In this document: in pieces, positions 44,911-56,340 of the stretch
Layout of the letters: each line of letters begins with the position of its first letter
Position numbering within the stretch: the stretch's first letter is position 1
Source of the DNA: Lantana camara
Taxonomy: Eukaryota; Streptophyta; Magnoliopsida; Lamiales; Verbenaceae
Direction of reading: 5' to 3'
Assembly: GCA_037501455.1 (NCBI GenBank)
Contig: CM074862.1
Span: forward strand, 82,080,001 to 82,144,000
DNA length: 64,000 nucleotides
Notes under the pieces: model-generated
What the model was told of the DNA's origin: nothing
Database searches by the model: none
What the model saw: only the letters and a program-made list of their open reading frames with translations
Translations under genes and position numbers: made by a program

Positions 44911-45396
44911 TCTATTTCCGCGCAAAACACAAATAAAACACAAGCACAATCTGGATGATGCTTAATCTCGTTAACTAACCGAAATTAACTCATAAAATTC
45001 AATCAAACAGTAGTGCACCAATCTCGACACACGTAAACGTTACACAACACATATATCCATAAATTGCGATAATTCATTCTCCTTACAAAAGAAATCAATC
45101 TCATGCACACGTATACGAACAAAGTAAATGGACCTCAATATTGACATTACAGCTCAAATCACGGTCCTTGCATCCATCTAACTTCGGTCTCCTAGCAAAA
45201 CTTCAAGTGACCTGCAGAACGAGAGAGACAACCAAACAAACACGAGAAAAACAAGAACGAGAGAAAACAACGAAAACAAAAAGAAAAAGAAAAAGAAAAA
45301 TTAGTTCTAAGTTATAGTCGTTAGCTTGACTTTGAAAATCGGATTAGGGATTAGCAATCCCCAAATGACGAGTCACATGGAGTGACCTCGTTCTTA

Positions 45397-45965
45397 TTAC
45401 TCACAACTAGAGCTTACTCTCCAAGTGTCTACTTCCAAAACATCCTTTATTCTAGATTTTCGGGGCTTCGGTTCTCCTTCCCAATCAACTGCATCTCTTT
45501 TCTCCGTGAATAGTATCATTCCATCTGAGGTATCACTTATAACCTTAATCATGCAACACTTATCCGGAATCGCCGGTGGGTTCATGGTACTCAAGTTCCT
45601 AAGCTCCATTCTTTCATCTCCTATTTTGAATGTGAGACGTCCATTCTGGACATCAATATCCGCTCCAGTCGTGGCTATAAATGGCCTCCCAAGGATCAAT
45701 GACATTCTCTCATCACTCTCAACATCAAGAACTACAAAATCATTAGGAATGTAGAATCTTTCAACTTTTACCAACACGTCTTCAAGAATTCCTATCGGGT
45801 ATTTCACAGATCTATCAGCTAGTTGGAGTGTCATAGTGGTCGGTGTAAGCTCCTCCACTCCTAGTTTCCTATAAGTAGATAAGGGAATTATACTCACACT
45901 CGCTCCTAAATCACATAAAACATTATGAAATTGCAAAGAACCAATAGTTAGAGGAATTGAAAAAC
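45397..45965 (-). pseudogene. Element B protease (5' part cut off by solo LTR C)
   Basis: The minus-strand frame gives SLQFHNVLCDLGASVSIIPLSTYRKLG, then MSLILGRPFIATTGADIDV, a retropepsin-like aspartic protease with DLGA in the active-site position, as is usual in Athila elements. The frame ends at 45397 (SSCE then stop) with no RT after it. Solo LTR C at 45966-48246 separates it from the gag end. Across C the sequence resumes as KLPPKLKDPGSF, the usual lead-in to this protease. Confidence 0.85.
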
Positions 45966-48246
45966 TGTTGGAAAACAGGAATCAGAAAGCAGCGGAATTT
46001 AAAAAATTTTCCCAACAAAAGGATCTTGGACTCGCAATCGTGTATCCAAATTCGTAGAGATCAAGAAACTCACTTGGGTAGTAGCTTTCTTGACACGTTT
46101 TGAGCCGCCCTCAAACGCGCTTCATGCAGTAATGGCAACCCGTTCCTCGAAAGTCTCTTTCTACTTCAGAATCCATTGTAGGGATAACAATCCACACCAA
46201 CCTGGATTCAAATCACGTTATGGAAGTTCTTAGCAATACAACATAAAGAAAGAAACATGAAACGAGAAAGAGATGATTGAAACTCCCTTCGAAAACCAGT
46301 TTTGCGAAAGTAGAAAAACTGCCAGTCACAAAACCCTCGTGAAAAAATTCATCCTTCAGGATATGGACGAACGGTTTTCGCCATCTTCTTTGGTTCGATT
46401 TTTTCATTCGTTTCATGTTGGGCTCAGAATCGTTTCATCATCCCTTCTGATCGTTTTGCTTGATCCCCACTTTTTGGTAAAACTTGAATCTTCAAAACTT
46501 CTAACTTGAAGCTCTCTAGAGATAGTCCACCAACTTGGCTACAATCTAACTAGTAAGGATGCTAGTTCTCTAGTTAGTGTTTAGGCTTAACCTAGGGTTT
46601 CGTTTATCTTGGAGAAAGGATGGTGTTCAACACATGAACCAAAAGAATTCTCGGTTCGCTCTAAAGGGGAGCTTAAGCTCCCCTATATATAGGCAAGGGA
46701 GAGGGGTGCCGATCCTAATCCTTGTTGGGCAAGGATTTGGTCCCTCTCTCTCCTATTACTTGATCATCAAGTATTCTCCAACTTTGACTTTGAATTCTAA
46801 TTCAAATCAACTTTCAAGAGAGCTAAAAATATCCAAACTATTTTTGGATAATTTTATACTTTATTTATTATAAAATAAATAACTTATTTTTATCTAATTA
46901 ATTAATTCATAATTAATTAACTAGATTATTTTTCTCCAAAATTAGACTTTCTTTTTAATTCAAAATTAAACCAAAGTCTATTAAATAATTAACACATTAA
47001 TTATTTAATTACCAAATAAATAGTCACGTGTGGCACACGTGTCATGATGGCACGTGTCCAGTCACGTGACCCACACGTGTGATTTCACACGTGTGGAACC
47101 CTCTAGGCCCGATTAACTCGTTTAATCATTTTCAAGCCTCAACTCATGTAACCAAGTTGTTGTGTGTGACCCTCTAGGTTCTCAATTCAATTAGCAGTGA
47201 CCCTAATTAATTAATTCACTAATTAATTAATGAGTCCACAGATTAAACGACCATAGTCTAGCAACAGGTGTTTAACCCCTAGCTGAATTGGAATGTTCGG
47301 ATTCGACAGAACCTTTAAGTCATTGATTCATGTGAGATACAATCCTCCTACTTACTATCTCTCAACCAAGATCTAGGGTAAGGGAATAATTAGAACCCTA
47401 GTAATCCGGTCTTAAAGCTAAGTGCATTTCATATCCATTTGATCTCAATCCAAGAAACCCTTTTCTTGATGTCTTGATCTACTGCCTTGGCCAAGGACTC
47501 CATATGGCATATGAATGACTTACACAATAAGAGATCACCTTGCAAATGCAAGTGTAGGTCCTTTCTTGATTCTCATTCACTTTCATGAATCACTTGTGCA
47601 GCCCCAGCATAAGCCTTGAATCAGTTGTCTATGGCGACACCTTTTAAAGCTTATACCTAAGATTACAGAGTTAACTCATAAAGTGACAAGGAACCTCAAG
47701 TCTAAGGATTAATTAATCACATCAATGACTCGTGAGATATTTCCCAATCTGGAGGTTTCTATTTCCTGAAATAGAAACTTTCTTTCCCATTTAGGAATCT
47801 TCTCATACGGGGCACCTCAGTGAACTTACTTATTAAAGTAAGCACCCTCATGTATCACGCACATATCAACTATACACTTTGCACCTCCATGAAACAAGGT
47901 GGTCCTTCTTAAGGGCGTGATCCCACAAGCAAGCCTTAGAGGAGTCAGGTTGACACTCCCACTGTCGGTAGGACTCATCGGCTTGGAGTATTTTACTAAT
48001 CATGACTTATGTGATATAGGGCTCATTCCATGAACCATTTCACCTAAATGGTAGAGTCCTAAAGTCATCAGGATTAGGGGAGTTCTCATACATGCGCACA
48101 TAATGGAAACACACAAAACACGTATTGGCATATAAAGAAGTGTTTGCCTATGATCAATCGTATATTATTCAAAGATTGTCTGTGACACTAGGAAAGTCCC
48201 AAAACGGATTATGACTAATCGGCTTTCTAGGGCATTATTCCTAACA
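45966..48246 (-). mobile_element. Solo LTR C (2281 bp)
   Basis: Starts TGTTGGAAAACAGG, ends TTCCTAACA, and is flanked by the 5-bp target duplication AAAAC (45961-45965 and 48247-48251). There is no internal region, so it is a product of LTR-LTR recombination. A related copy, inverted, lies at 61157-62630. TATATATA at 46684-46691 lies about two-thirds in if read on the minus strand, so I infer minus orientation. An 18-bp palindrome, GGGGAGCTTAAGCTCCCC (46666-46683), directly adjoins the TATA box. Confidence 0.9.
47025..47093. promoter_or_regulatory. Cluster of six G-boxes in solo LTR C
   Basis: Six exact CACGTG hexamers start at 47025, 47036, 47051, 47063, 47074 and 47088. Most continue as ACGTGT/ACACGT, the core of ABA-response elements bound by bZIP factors. 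They lie upstream of the TATA box if the LTR is read on the minus strand. Confidence 0.85.
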
Positions 48247-48251
48247 AAAAC

Positions 48252-50001
48252 TCCCTGGATCCTTAAGCTTCGGGGGAAGCTTATGCTGAATAATAGCACT
48301 GCACTCCTCATTAAGTGCAACAGTAATGGAGTTCTCAGACTTTCCCTTACTTGAAATCACTTCTTTCTCTAAGTTCTGCTTCTGTAATCTTTGGGGAAAG
48401 AAATCAGTGGCACATATGACTCGGTTGCCACAAGAACCTTTGGCTTTGAAGGGAACTCTTCCTTCTTCTCTTCTATATTCACCTTTTCAAAAGCATCTAC
48501 CTTTCTAACTTTCTCAAGTATAAATTTCTCAACATCTGAACCTGCAAGTAGCTTCGGGCCTTCATTATCTCTATCGTCACGTACAAATATGGCCTGACAA
48601 TGCTCCTTAAGATTATTTTCGGTTGGACTTGGTAGCATTCCTGGGCCTCTCATATTCAAAGATTGGGCAATCTGACCAATTTGAGCCTCCAAAGTTCTGG
48701 TCTGATTTACCACTTGATCCAATTGAGCTTCCAACTTCTGATGTCGACTCGTAGACACGGTTATGAATTTCTCAAGTGCAACCTCCCATCCTTGCTTCTG
48801 CTCCTGTTGAGGGGGCGCAACATTAAATGGGGCTGGTGGTCATGGTTGAAATTGCTGCCTAGGCTGAAACTGCGGCCTAGGTTGAGGTGGTTGTTGAACA
48901 TTCTGATTATTAGACCAAGAAAGGTGAGGGTGGTTCTTCCATCCTAGATTGTAGGTGTTTGAGTAGGGATCATTTGTTGGTTTGGAGTTGTTTGCATAAT
49001 TCACCTGCTCTGGCACCTGCTCTATTGCATTGGTATGAGGATACATATTAAATGCATGTAAACCACTACAAATTTCACAAGTTACCTGAACTGGTTGGGA
49101 TGGTATCCCGACTGCATTGACAGAAAGTTGATCCAATTTCTTGTTAAGGGCCTCAAATTTGGCATTGATCGCAGTTAGGCAATCTAACTCTATGACTCCT
49201 GCTTGCACTTTCGCTGGTTGCGAATGGCTCCTTTCATGCACAAAAACATCGTTTTATGACATATTGTCTAACAACTCAGTAGCAATTGCTTCAGATTTTG
49301 ACAAGAACGCTCCGCCAGCTGCGACATCCATCGCTCCTCTAAATGTAGGGGACATCCCATTATAAAAAGTCTTAATAAAAAACCAACCGGGAATCCCGTG
49401 ATGTGGACACTTCTTCTGCAAATCCTTAAATCTCTCCCAAGCTTCATATAAAGACTATCCTTCCAACTGTCTGAAACCTTGAATATCATTCCTGTACTTC
49501 GTGGTTTTGCTAAGTGGAAAGAACTTGGCTAAGAAAGCTTGAGATAATGCTGCCCAAGTCTGAAAGGATTCATTTGGGACAGTACTCAACCATGCTTTAG
49601 CTCGTTCCCTTAGGGAAAAGGGAAAAAGCCTGACTCGGATAGCATCAGTAGTGACATTGTGAATCTTGAAGGTATCACACACCTCAAGAAAATACTCAAG
49701 ATGTGATGTCGGATCCTCCAGTGGTAATCCTGAAAACGGATTGTTCTGTAGCGGATTGATTATAGCTGGTTTGATTTCAAAGTTATTCGCGGTAATCGGG
49801 GGGACGGGCTACAATCTAAATTGCTCCAACCTGCGACACGTTATAATCTCTTATGGTTGGTGGTGGTGGTTCTTGAGGTGGGTCAGCCATCGGTATGCTA
49901 GTTGGTTTCTTATCATTCTTACGCTTCCTCCTAATAGCACTCAGTGTTCTCTCGATCTCCAGAACGTATGATACTAATGTCGGATCTTGAGATCTTAACA
50001 T
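48252..50001 (-). pseudogene. Element B gag (frameshifted)
   Basis: Minus-strand frames at 50001-49816, 49682-49455, 49489-49268, 49241-48840 and 48758-48369 make up an Athila gag. It starts near the MADPPQEPPPPTIRDY segment. It includes the conserved LFPFSLRERAKAWLSTVP with FLAKFFPLSKT, GIPGWFFIKTFYNGMS, and CEICSGLHAFNMYP, a zinc-knuckle-like remnant. A Gln-rich PQPRPQFQPRQQFQP run and an LEAQLDQVVNQTRTLEAQIGQ coiled coil follow. Several frameshifts and stops separate the pieces. The frame continues into the protease after solo LTR C. Confidence 0.85.
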
Positions 50002-50136
50002 GCACCGAAAACCTGCGCAAAGGAAAAAGAAATCCTCAGTCCAATTCCACAGTGATCAAAGATAATGAACACAAAGTAAAGTAATAGTCTAAAGCACTAG
50101 ATCAAAATATTTAAGTAATATTGATTTAAAATGCCT

Positions 50137-50154
50137 TCCCCGGCAATGGCGCTA
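50137..50154 (-). promoter_or_regulatory. Element B primer-binding site
   Basis: TAGCGCCATTGCCGGGGA on the minus strand lies a few bases after the 5' LTR. It is close to the TGGCGCC-type site typical of Athila elements, with changes that suggest age. Confidence 0.7.
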
Positions 50155-50160
50155 AAAACT

Positions 50161-51592
50161 TGTTGTGTTGTTTTACTTAAGTTAAAACCAATCGTGTAAG
50201 TGTACACTAACATACACGTAGCACAATAGGATCATACCCACATGGAAGGGAAATCAATCACTACTCAACACTTCTTTCTAATCTAAAGACCGATCGAAAT
50301 TCAGAGGTTGTTTATTAATCTACTAAACTGAACTTAAACAATTAACTAGAATAAAACAGATAACAATTAAACACACGGATTAAAATCAGTAAACTAAGCT
50401 GGCAGGGGAAAATAATGAATCATACAATCAAGTGTCAATATAATACTCGTCTGACAAGTGTAATTCTATAACCTAGTCACTTATATTTGTATTACCCTCT
50501 CTCAAGGTGTAACCAAGTGCTTAATTAGTGTTCAATGTTGCTCTCGCAATCATCAATAGTTAATTAAACCATATGAACAAGACTAGTGCAATTCCGTATT
50601 CTAGCGGCTCGACATGGAATAAGATTACTGTTGTATAAGCTAGAACCAAATCTCTTTGTATCCTACAACTTACAAGTTATGAAAACAATCTAAACTACCA
50701 TCAATCTCTCGATATTTAGGCAATTATAAAACATGCTAAGGGTGATCAGGCCATCGCAATTCAATTCAAACCTGTTTTCAAACTAAGAATTAAAATAAGT
50801 CATTCAAGCATCATATCAAACACCTATCATGTATTCATCATCACTACCCTAGCCCTAGAGAATTAGCTACTCATAATTAAAGCAAAACTCATAAAACTAA
50901 AGGAAATTATATTAAAAGAATTCTTATTCATCAAAGCTAAACAAAGTCTAAGAATCAAAACCATAAACATTCTAGAAAATCTGGAAAAACAAATCTAACA
51001 TAAGAAACTAAATTAGGACGAATTAGTTTGATAATCAAAACAATAATAAAACCGAAAAACTTAAATCATTCTAAGAATTCAATCCTCTCGTCTTCTCGAA
51101 ATCTCTGAAAAACTCCTGCGAACTCCGTGTCTTTTTCTCCAAAATTAGGTCACAACCTGGAAGAAAAGCTCTCTAAAAAAGACTCCAAAACACACTTAAA
51201 TAGCAGCCCTAATTGTTCTCTCGCTGACTCTTGGTAACGAGCGTTACCCACCCATGTGTAATTATTGTTAACGCCCATTACTGCTGAAATCACAATAAAA
51301 CCTTTATTAGTGGTAACGGGCGTTACCACTTTCCTTCTATCGTTACTCCTCCTCTCTCGCCAAAGTAATGCTCTTACCTCTGGCAACGGGGGTTACTGAA
51401 TTTGTTCTCCCATAAGGGAACGGGAGTTACTCTTTTTTTCACCAAAAATGCGTGAATTCTCGTTGCTTCGCCGTTTCTTATCTCCAACTCCTAAAACACC
51501 TAAATAGAGCAAAACAAACACATAAACGCATCAAATGACACAAAAGTATACTCTAATTAACACTTAAACTCACGCAAATTCTACACTCAACA
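50161..51592 (-). repeat. Element B 5' LTR (1432 bp)
   Basis: Partner of 15422-16843; ends ACTCAACA at 51592, followed by GTATA. The GTAACG...CGTTAC array is at about 51234-51432. A roughly 10-bp insertion (near 51254-51264) accounts for the length difference. Confidence 0.93.
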
Positions 51593-51597
51593 GTATA

Positions 51598-52990
51598 CCA
51601 CGTAATATCTCTTTCCAGCTATTTATTTTCTCCCCCCAATGTTGGGAAATCATTCTCATTAAAATGACAATCAGCAAAGCGTGCAGTAAAGACATCACCC
51701 GTTCGGGGTTCAATATATCTTATGATAGATGGGCTCTTATAGCCAACATAAATTCCCAACTTTCTCTGAGGTCCCATTTTACTGCGTTGTGGTGGTTCTA
51801 AAGGCACATACACTGCACAACCAAAAATTCTCAAATGGATTTATTCGGTTCTTGCCAAATGCAAGTTGATAAGGGGAGTATTTATGATAAGCACTTGGCC
51901 TTAAACGAACTAAAGATTCAACATGTACAATTGCATGACCCTAAACTAAAATCGGTAGCTTTGTTCTCATTATTAATGGTCTAGCGATAAGTTGAAGGCA
52001 TTTAATCAATGATTCAGCTAAACCATTTTGCATATGTACATGAGCAACGGGGTGCTCAATAACAATTCCAGTTTAGATACAATAATCATTGAAAGTCTGA
52101 GATGTGAATTCATCAGCATTATCGAGCCGAACTTTCTTGATCGTATGATTAAGAAATTGTGCTCGTAATTTAATAATCTGAGCAAGTAACCTCGCAAATG
52201 CCACATTGCGAGTTGATAGCAAGAAAATATGTGAACATCTGCTACATGCATCTATCAATACCATAAAGTATCGAAATGGTCCACATGGTGGATGAATCGG
52301 TCCATATATATCACCTTGAATACACTCAAGACAAGCAGGTGATTCATTCTGTATCTTAGTTGGTGATGGTCTCAGGATTAACTTTCCAAGAGAACAAGTT
52401 GTACACGGATCCTTTTTCATTTGAGGAAGCTTCTGGTCCCTCAACGGATGCCCACGTGCACTTTCAATGATCTTTCGCATCATTGTTGAACCAGGATGAC
52501 CCAACCGGTCATGCCAAATGTCTAGCACCGAAGTATCGTGCTTATCTTTAACTACCATATGTGATTCTATCACATTTATGTAAGTGTAATGCAATCCAGA
52601 AGGGAGCATTGGTGGTTTTTCCAATATGTATCTCTTCCTTGATTCACAAGCTATAAGATACATGTATTTCTCGATACCTTCAGTTCCCGACTGAGTATCA
52701 TATTTATGAGAATATATATCATTGAAACTCAACAAGTTTCTTTTGGATTTTGGCGCATATAAGATATTTTTTATTGAGAACTTTGTACCATTTGGTAACG
52801 AAAATTTTGCCTTGCCAATTCCTTCAATCAGATCAGAAGGACCTGATATTGTATTGACAGTGGTTCTTGTTAGGTTTAACCATGAGAAGAACCTTTTGTC
52901 TTTGAGAATAGTATGTGTTGTGCCACTATCAGGTATGCAAAAATTCTCTTCGTTAACTAATCTTTCGATTCCTTTCTCAGAGTGATCCAT
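51598..52990 (-). pseudogene. Element A protease and integrase
   Basis: The frame 52990-52073 contains the copia protease (FCIPDSGTTHTILKD; LLSFNDI) and the GAG-pre-integrase region (LDIWHDRLGHPGSTMMRKI; CTTCSLGKL). The integrase core follows (GDIYGPIHPPCGPFRYFMVLIDACSRCSHIFLL, split here as GDIYGPIHPP and MVLIDACSR), then VRLDNADEFTSQTFND. A stop near 52075 and a frame change follow. The integrase C-terminal part (RIFGCAVYVPLEPPQ; KLGIYVGYKSPSIIRY) is in 51834-51619. The frame then meets element B at the GTATA target duplication. Confidence 0.88.
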
Positions 52991-53182
52991 ATCAAAACTT
53001 CACATAGACATATAATTTGATATGAAAATTAGTCATGAATTCAAAGTAGAAAAGATTTTTCATATTGCAATATATTAAAATTACATAATAGTTTCTAAAG
53101 ATCTAGTACAATAAAACATGCTAATAATAATAAATTGCAAACAGGAAAAACAACAGCACATCAGAAACATAGAAAAACCTAA

Positions 53183-54259
53183 CTAACAGCCACCAACATT
53201 CCCATTTTCATTATCATCAAAATCATCGGTAAAGTCCGAAGCATCCAGGTGAGTTGAATCACCAAATGGATCGTGATGTATAGTGAAATTTACTTCTTTT
53301 CCCTTTCCCTTCAAAGATGCTTTGTATAAGCGGGCAAGCTGTTTTGGCACTCGACAAATCCGAGCCCAGTGCCCTTTTGTGCCACATCTATGGCAAGTAT
53401 CCTCAGGATTCATCGAAGGCCCAGCTTTATGAACATCCTTTTTGTGGTGTATCTTATTCTGGTGGTACGGGTTTCTTTGAGTCAAGGAGTATGGATAACT
53501 CCCTCGGCCTCTTCCACGACCAAGACCGCGAGTATTACTCCAGCCTCAACCACGACCAAGACCATGACCTTAACTTGGTCCATGGTGATTTCTTTGCTCA
53601 TACTTTGAGGAAATTATAACATTTGCTTCAAGAAATGTTGTCGCGCCAGTAGGGCGGGATTGATGATTTTTCATCAGCAATTCATTGTTCTTTTCAGCTA
53701 CAAGAAGGCATGCTATAAGTTTAGAATATTTCGCAAATCCACGCACTCGATACTGTTGCTGTAAAGTAACATTCGATGCGTGGAATGTGGAATATGTTTT
53801 CTCTAACATATCCTCCTCAGTGATTTGTTGCCCACAAAATCTCAATTGTGAGACTATTCTGAACATTATTGAATTATATTCACCGACTTTCTTGAAGTCT
53901 TGGAAGCGTAAAACACTCCATTCATCATGAGAGGTAGGAAGCATAACTTCCTTCTGATGATTATACCTTTCTTGAAGGTTTTTTCATAAGATGTTTGGAT
54001 CTTTGACCGTTAGGTATTCTATTTTGAGCCCCTCAACAAGATGTCGATGGAGAAAAATTATAGCTTTGGCCTTATCTTGGTTGGAACACTTATTATTTTC
54101 TTTAATGGTGTCTAATAGACTCATTGATTCGAGATGTATTTCTACTTCAACAATCCAAGACATATAATTTTTTCCCGTGATATCGAGGGCAACAAACTCA
54201 AGCTTTGTAAGATTCGACATATTGGTAGCTAGTACAAGATAAATGATAATAACAGTCAA
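53183..54259 (-). pseudogene. Element A gag
   Basis: Frames 54259-53984, 53944-53570 and 53485-53183 form a copia gag. The start is MSNLTKLEFVALDITGKNYM, with the typical LDITGKNYMSWIVEVEIHL block. Next come YNSIMFRIVSQLRFCGQ and a CCHC zinc knuckle, CHRCGTKGHWARIC. The C-terminus is acidic. Two frameshifts break it. Confidence 0.88.
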
Positions 54260-54659
54260 TACATTTATTCAAATAGATAATTCATACAATAATTCATACA
54301 AAAGTTTTAAGGAATAACTCAAATCCTATGGCCATGAGCAACACATAATTCACAGGGAATATAACGAAATTAACTAAATCCCGATCCTCTCTCGGGATGT
54401 TTACACTACGAAAAAATATATTGAATGCTATCACTAGAACTATAAAGAAAATTAATGAAGCTGACACCTTCTTGATATGGAAAAGTATGGCAAATGGATC
54501 TTTTAGAATTTTGGGAGTAAGAAATAAGATATGGAAGTGAACGAATTGTGTTTACCAAAATCACCTATTTATAGGAAAAAATCCCCAACTAGTCGTTGCT
54601 GACTAGCCGTTACATATATATATATAGTTTTTTGTTATTTTAAAATGTAGCCGTTGTGA

Positions 54660-54693
<34 letters not shown>

Positions 54694-55091
54694 TTTATTT
54701 CGAACACAAAAATGCATAAATACGAAAATTCGTAATGATAATTTATGCATGCTTAATATTGATAAAAATATACGCATATCATATAAGCATAAATATGAAT
54801 AATTAAGACAAGATTAAGTGCACATAATTATATGCTGCATAAATGAATAAATCGGTGGCATAACGAGGTATAGATGTTCATAATAATACTATGCATAATA
54901 ACGTAAATAGATTGATAGCATAGGTACATGAATTAATAGGTACGAAACTTACCTTTATCCTTTTAGTTGATTTGTTGAAGAAACTAGAACAAACGTTGGT
55001 TCACTGAAGAAATTGGAACGATTATTGATTTGTTGGAAACTGGAACGATAGTTGATTCACCGGAGAAATAAGAACGATCGTGCTGATAACG
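54260..55091 (-). other. Element A leader and primer-binding region
   Basis: Untranslated region between the 5' LTR and gag of element A. Next to the LTR the minus strand reads CGTTATCAGCACGATCG, the primer-binding region common in one group of plant copia elements. An (AT)n microsatellite lies at about 54659-54690. Confidence 0.65.
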
Positions 55092-55426
55092 TGTTGTGAA
55101 ACAGAATCACAATAATCGTGAACCAACACAAAAATATAAAAGAGAGAACTCTTATTGAGAGAAACTATAGAAATTTTATTTTGAATCGACTTATGAATGA
55201 ACGTACATAGGGCCCTATCTATAGGAAAAGTTTACAGTGTGAACTGTTCTACATTTACTGTGCAAATTGTGGCTACATTTATTGTGGCGGTATGTAGTGG
55301 TGTAACCAGATTGTTAACAGCTAATGTTCACGTTCCTTCTACTTCATGCATCTTCTATTTTGGCTTTCCATATTGTTAACATTTGCGGCTTCCATGCATG
55401 AAGCCGTAATGTTTGACTTCTCAACA
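55092..55426 (-). repeat. Element A 5' LTR (335 bp)
   Basis: Pairs with 13404-13740 at about 93% identity by eye; starts TGTTGTGAAACAG and ends TCTCAACA, followed by the target duplication CCATT. Confidence 0.93.
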
Positions 55427-55431
55427 CCATT

Positions 55432-56107
55432 AACATTTTTTTTTCCTATTCTACCATTAACTCGGGCCTCTGGGATTCGGAGAGACAGTGAAAACTATCA
55501 AAATAAAAGGTAGATTAGGGAGGGGTATAATTAACAGGCACCGTCTAATCCATTAAAGTAAACCAAGTAATTACACACATTGTGTCCGAAATTTTTTTTA
55601 TTAAAATATATTAAAATTAGAATTTTTATATGAATAAAATTAGATAATTATTAAATGGATTATACGTTTAATATAATAGTTTAGATAAAAATAAATAAAA
55701 AATATAAAAAAATTCAAAATTATATTAATTAAAAAAATAACAAAGTATTAAAAATATAAGGAACAAAAAAGGTAAAAGAATATGAGAATTATTAACTAAA
55801 TATTAGAAAAAAAAAGGAGCTAAGAAATAATACGTGAATAAATTAAAAAAGAATTTAAAAGTTAGGACCATAAAAAAAATAATAAGTTAAGTATACTAAA
55901 GTCATTTCTATATACCTCTAAAGTTTAATATAATAATAATATAAATAAATAAATAAATCCCGAAGATGTGTCTCATTAAATAGTTGAAAAACAAACAATA
56001 AAAATAAAAGTGGGTCGAAGCCTCGAAGGTTGTATGGATTCCAAATAATAAGACTTTCTCCACATAAATAATCGAGAAGCCTAAGTCAAGATATGCCTAT
56101 ATGAAGA

Positions 56108-56169
<62 letters not shown>

Positions 56170-56340
56170 ATATGATTAGATAGAAGAACCTGCCTCAAAA
56201 GGAAAAAAAAAATGAAAACAAAAAAATAATGAGATCTAAAAAACAAAGAAAATGAAATACTATTCTCTAAAAAATAAAGTATCTAAATTGCAAAAAAATA
56301 AAGTATCTAAATTGCAAGATGGTTTTGTCGTGTTAAATTG
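55432..56340. other. AT-rich intergenic DNA with (ATT)n microsatellite
   Basis: Host-like AT-rich DNA that continues the sequence left of element A. An (ATT)n run of about 20 units lies at 56108-56168. A short duplication (AAATAAAGTATCTAAATTGC) lies at about 56272-56317. No gene was seen. Confidence 0.7.

Larger units (their letters stand above)
44100..45396 (-). other. Element B non-coding block between protease and env-like ORF
   Basis: In Athila elements this interval would hold several kilobases of reverse transcriptase, RNase H and integrase. Here it is about 1.3 kb, AT-rich, and without any pol motif on either strand. It holds the TATA box and the inverted-repeat array listed separately, plus a CT-rich leader-like tract near 44485-44515 on the minus strand. 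Confidence 0.7.
15422..51592 (-). mobile_element. Element B: Athila-like gypsy element lacking RT and integrase
   Basis: LTRs at 15422-16843 (1422 bp) and 50161-51592 (1432 bp) match closely. The target duplication is GTATA (15417-15421 and 51593-51597), inside the pol of A. Orientation is minus: a polypurine tract abuts the left LTR (GTGTGGGGGGATT on the minus strand) and the primer-binding site abuts the right LTR. Internal parts in transcript order are gag, protease, then a non-coding block with a promoter, then an env-like ORF. No reverse transcriptase, RNase H or integrase is present. B is broken by solo LTR C and by element D; without them B is about 9.5 kb. Confidence 0.9.
13404..55426 (-). 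mobile_element. Element A: copia retrotransposon, outermost shell of the nest
   Basis: LTRs at 13404-13740 and 55092-55426 are the same sequence with about 7% difference by eye. They are flanked by the 5-bp target duplication CCATT (13399-13403 and 55427-55431). Orientation is minus: a polypurine tract (GCAAGGGGAAG read on the minus strand) abuts the left LTR and gag lies next to the right LTR. The internal region is split by element B between 15421 and 51593. Without B and its contents A is about 5.8 kb. A is degenerate, with frameshifts in gag, stops in pol and a deletion in reverse transcriptase. Confidence 0.93.
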
